Shown here in pieces: positions 6,818 to 8,614 of a stretch of 8,614 bases of DNA. The notes below the pieces were generated by a model. The model was not told the DNA's origin. It worked only from the letters and a program-made list of their open reading frames with translations, and searched no databases. The stretch is from Bacteroidota bacterium (GTDB lineage Bacteria > Bacteroidota > Bacteroidia > Chitinophagales > Chitinophagaceae): contig JAEWIW010000248.1 in the NCBI GenBank assembly GCA_023386855.1, forward strand, positions 1 to 8,614. The letters run 5' to 3'. Numbering within the stretch: position 1 is the stretch's first letter; every line of letters starts with the position of its first letter. The translations under genes were made by a program, and so were the position numbers.

Positions 6818-7945
6818 ATGGCAGGCGTTTATTTACATATCCCCTATTGCAGGAAAGCCTGTCACTACTGTAATTTCCATTTTTCCACTTCCCTGCAGAC
6901 CAAGAACGAATTTGTTGAGGCTTTATTGAAGGAGATCGAATGGCGAAAGGATTATATCGCTGGCCAGCCTATTGATACCATTTATTTTGGAGGAGGCACT
7001 CCTTCGCTGCTGGAAATTGATGAACTGGAAAAGATAACCGGGAAATTAAGAAGCCATTACCTGGTCAGTGATGCCGCAGAGATCACGCTTGAGGCAAATC
7101 CTGATGATATTACGGGTGAAAAAGTAAGAAATTGGAAAAGCCTTGGAATAAACCGGTTAAGCATGGGTATCCAATCCTTTTATGAAGAAGACCTCCAGTG
7201 GATGAACCGTGCGCATGATGCCAGCCAGGCCCTGAACTGTATCGATTTAGCACAAAATAACGGGATTGATAATATCACCATCGACCTGATCTATGGTACA
7301 CCAACCTTAAGTGATGAGAAGTGGGAAGCCAACCTGGACCGGGCCATTGCATTGGGTATTCCTCATTTATCCTGTTATGCATTGACCGTAGAACCCAGGA
7401 CGGCGCTGGATGCACTGATCCGCAAGAAGAAGCTTGAAGATGTTGACCCGGAAAAGCAGGCAGGCCAGTTCACCATGCTCATGGAGAAGATGGACGATTC
7501 AGGATTTGAGCATTACGAGATCTCGAATTTTGCCAAACCCGGTTACCGTAGCCGGCATAACAGTGCTTACTGGAGCGGGGCGCATTACCTGGGATTGGGT
7601 CCATCGGCGCATTCCTTCAATGGAGTTTCAAGGCAATGGAACCTGGCAAACAATGCCCTGTATATAAGTGCAATGAAGAATGAACAGCCGGCAGAGGAAA
7701 TGGAGTTACTTACCCTGGCGCAACAGGCCAATGAATATATCATGACTGCCTTAAGGACCATGGAGGGGCTTGATCTCGCGGTGTTTGAAGAAAGGTTTGG
7801 ATTGAAATGGAGGGAGGAGATAGAAAAAAATGTGGACAGGTATATAAAAAGCGGGAAAGTAGAACTGCGGGCTCAGCATCTTGTTTTGAGCCGTGCAGGA
7901 AAATTATTTGCCGATGGCATTGCCGCGGATTTGTTTATTTCCTGA
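6818..7945 (+). CDS. hemW: HemW, radical-SAM heme chaperone
   Basis: A 375-residue radical-SAM protein of the HemW family (often called oxygen-independent coproporphyrinogen oxidase-like). HemW binds heme and is implicated in delivering it to target proteins in the cytosol; it is not the HemN oxidase. The cluster motif is Cys11-x3-Cys15-x2-Cys18 in PYCRKACHYCNF. The fourth cysteine of the HemN-type CxxxCxxCxC motif is absent (Asn19-Phe20), supporting HemW. Other family blocks are YFGGGTPS (56-63), EANPDDIT (92-99), NRLSMGIQSF (112-121), HYEISNFAKPGYRSRHNSAYW (232-252) and LGLGPSAHSF (258-267), with the C-terminal HemW domain after that. The reading frame is open further upstream, to 6725, but the ATG at 6818 is chosen because MAGVYLHIPYC is the normal family N-terminus and the extra 31 residues look random and would overlap the Omp85 gene. 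The TGA stop touches the palindromic repeat. Confidence 0.95.
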   Translation: MAGVYLHIPYCRKACHYCNFHFSTSLQTKNEFVEALLKEIEWRKDYIAGQPIDTIYFGGGTPSLLEIDELEKITGKLRSHYLVSDAAEITLEANPDDITGEKVRNWKSLGINRLSMGIQSFYEEDLQWMNRAHDASQALNCIDLAQNNGIDNITIDLIYGTPTLSDEKWEANLDRAIALGIPHLSCYALTVEPRTALDALIRKKKLEDVDPEKQAGQFTMLMEKMDDSGFEHYEISNFAKPGYRSRHNSAYWSGAHYLGLGPSAHSFNGVSRQWNLANNALYISAMKNEQPAEEMELLTLAQQANEYIMTALRTMEGLDLAVFEERFGLKWREEIEKNVDRYIKSGKVELRAQHLVLSRAGKLFADGIAADLFIS

Positions 7946-7988
7946 CCCCGTGGCACGGGGCCGTGCCACGCCCCCGTGCCACGGGGTC
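7944..7988. repeat. GC-rich palindrome of three tandem 13-mers; possible bidirectional terminator
   Basis: Perfect 17-base arms (7944-7960 and 7972-7988) flank an 11-base loop. The inside is also three consecutive 13-mers: CCGTGGCACGGGG (7948-7960), CCGTGCCACGCCC (7961-7973) and CCGTGCCACGGGG (7974-7986). Each unit is itself an odd palindrome around one unpaired base, with centres at 7953, 7966 and 7979, exactly 13 apart, so the whole element is symmetric about 7966. It fills the space between convergent hemW and gpsA and overlaps the last bases of both stop codons. RNA from either strand would form a very stable GC hairpin, which suits a shared terminator, but no U-tract follows on either side. 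Its composition contrasts with the flanking DNA, so a REP-like dispersed repeat is an equally good reading. The structure is seen directly; the function is inferred. Confidence 0.85.
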
Positions 7989-8614
7989 TAAATCAAATTC
8001 ATTTCCACCTCCTTAAAAGCGATCGAAGGTTTTATATTTTCCCATAAAATACGGTAAACAGCCTGTGCGATCGGCATGTCTACCCCCACCTGGCTGTTGA
8101 TCGCATGAATGCATTTGCTGGCGTAATAGCCTTCAGCCACCATGTTTAGCTCCAGCATGGCTGACCTCACTGAATATCCCTTCCCGATCATATTACCAAA
8201 AGTGCGGTTGCGGCTATATAGCGAATAGCAGGTTACCAGCAAATCACCGAGGTAAACAGAAGCCGCGTAATTGGGGCTTTTCTTTTGCGTGAGCTTGTCA
8301 TCCTTTTCATGTGTTCCCACTTCTATATTCGGTATGCCAAATTTTTGAAGGAAGCTGGCCATTTCATCAGCACAATTCGCGATCAGCACACTTAAAAAAT
8401 TATCACCATACTCAAGCCCATGAGCAATACCTGCACCCAAAGCATAAATATTCTTCAGGATAGCTGCATATTGAACACCCATTACATCATGGTTGACAAT
8501 AGTATTGATATAATCATTTTTAAAATCAGCGGCAATGGTTGTAGCCAATGCATCATCGAAGGAAGAAAAAGTGAGGTAGGATAATTTCTCCGAAGAAACT
8601 TCTTCTGCATGACA
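7988..8614 (-). CDS. gpsA: Glycerol-3-phosphate dehydrogenase [NAD(P)+] (5' end missing)
   Basis: The last 208 residues of GpsA, which reduces dihydroxyacetone phosphate to sn-glycerol-3-phosphate for phospholipid synthesis in the cytosol. The family is about 330 residues, so roughly 120 N-terminal residues, including the Rossmann GxGxxG dinucleotide-binding motif, lie beyond the right edge. The visible part starts inside the conserved CHAEEV...LSYLT block (end of the cofactor domain). The helical substrate domain follows: GVQYAAILKNIYALGAGIAHG with the likely catalytic Lys at visible residue 54, LGDLLVTCYSLYSRNRTFGNMIGKG (122-146, the family's GDL-TC-SRNR motif) and MVAEGYYASK. The segment THEKDDKLTQKKSPN before GDL appears longer than in the Escherichia coli enzyme. 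The frame is open to the window edge, so an internal TTG at 8548 is not the start. It ends in TAG, whose last base is the first base of the palindrome, and converges on hemW. Confidence 0.95.
   Translation of the reverse strand, partial: CHAEEVSSEKLSYLTFSSFDDALATTIAADFKNDYINTIVNHDVMGVQYAAILKNIYALGAGIAHGLEYGDNFLSVLIANCADEMASFLQKFGIPNIEVGTHEKDDKLTQKKSPNYAASVYLGDLLVTCYSLYSRNRTFGNMIGKGYSVRSAMLELNMVAEGYYASKCIHAINSQVGVDMPIAQAVYRILWENIKPSIAFKEVEMNLI

Noticed and set aside
7988..8548. A complete 186-residue gene starting at TTG 8548
   Set aside because: The same frame is open to the window edge and upstream codons encode CHAEEV...LSYLT, a conserved GpsA block, so the gene is truncated by the window and not short.

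Overview
The window looks like chromosomal housekeeping DNA from a member of the Bacteroidota, most likely Chitinophagales/Chitinophagaceae-like. The evidence is a GldK-type type IX secretion lipoprotein, a DUF4271 membrane protein directly upstream of a Bacteroidota-style uroporphyrinogen-III synthase, no clear Shine-Dalgarno sequences, and three exact matches to the Bacteroidota -7 promoter motif TAnnTTTG placed upstream of genes. Genus-level placement is inference only. I see no tRNA, rRNA, CRISPR array, transposase, integrase or phage gene, and no intergenic stretch longer than about 135 bases.

Layout. From the left edge to about 6.74 kb everything is on the minus strand. In order of transcription: a three-POTRA Omp85/BamA-TamA-like outer-membrane protein (6743-4926), a DUF4271 inner-membrane protein (4870-3860), HemD (3835-3035), a thioredoxin-domain DUF255/SPATA20-type protein (2963-909), and the 5' part of gldK (775-1, cut by the window edge). 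Gaps are 55, 24, 71 and 133 bases. The first four genes could be one transcriptional unit, with an extra promoter before the DUF4271 gene. gldK has its own -7 element and normally begins a gldKLMN operon, which would lie beyond the left edge. hemW (6818-7945) runs the other way, divergent from the Omp85 gene, with a probable promoter inside the start of that gene. gpsA (8614-7988, lacking its 5' end) converges on hemW.

The most unusual DNA is the 42-base space between the hemW and gpsA stop codons. It consists almost entirely of a GC-rich palindrome built from three tandem 13-mers whose dyad centres are exactly 13 bases apart, and the palindrome overlaps both stop codons. It may be a bidirectional terminator, a dispersed REP-like repeat, or both.

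How the genes relate. Two encode tetrapyrrole functions (HemD makes uroporphyrinogen III; HemW is a radical-SAM heme chaperone), two encode outer-membrane or secretion components (Omp85-like protein, GldK), and GpsA supplies glycerol-3-phosphate for phospholipids. The DUF4271 and DUF255 proteins have no firmly established function. I found no convincing new defence or mobile system. The best candidates for new biology are the palindromic repeat and the Omp85-DUF4271-HemD neighbourhood.
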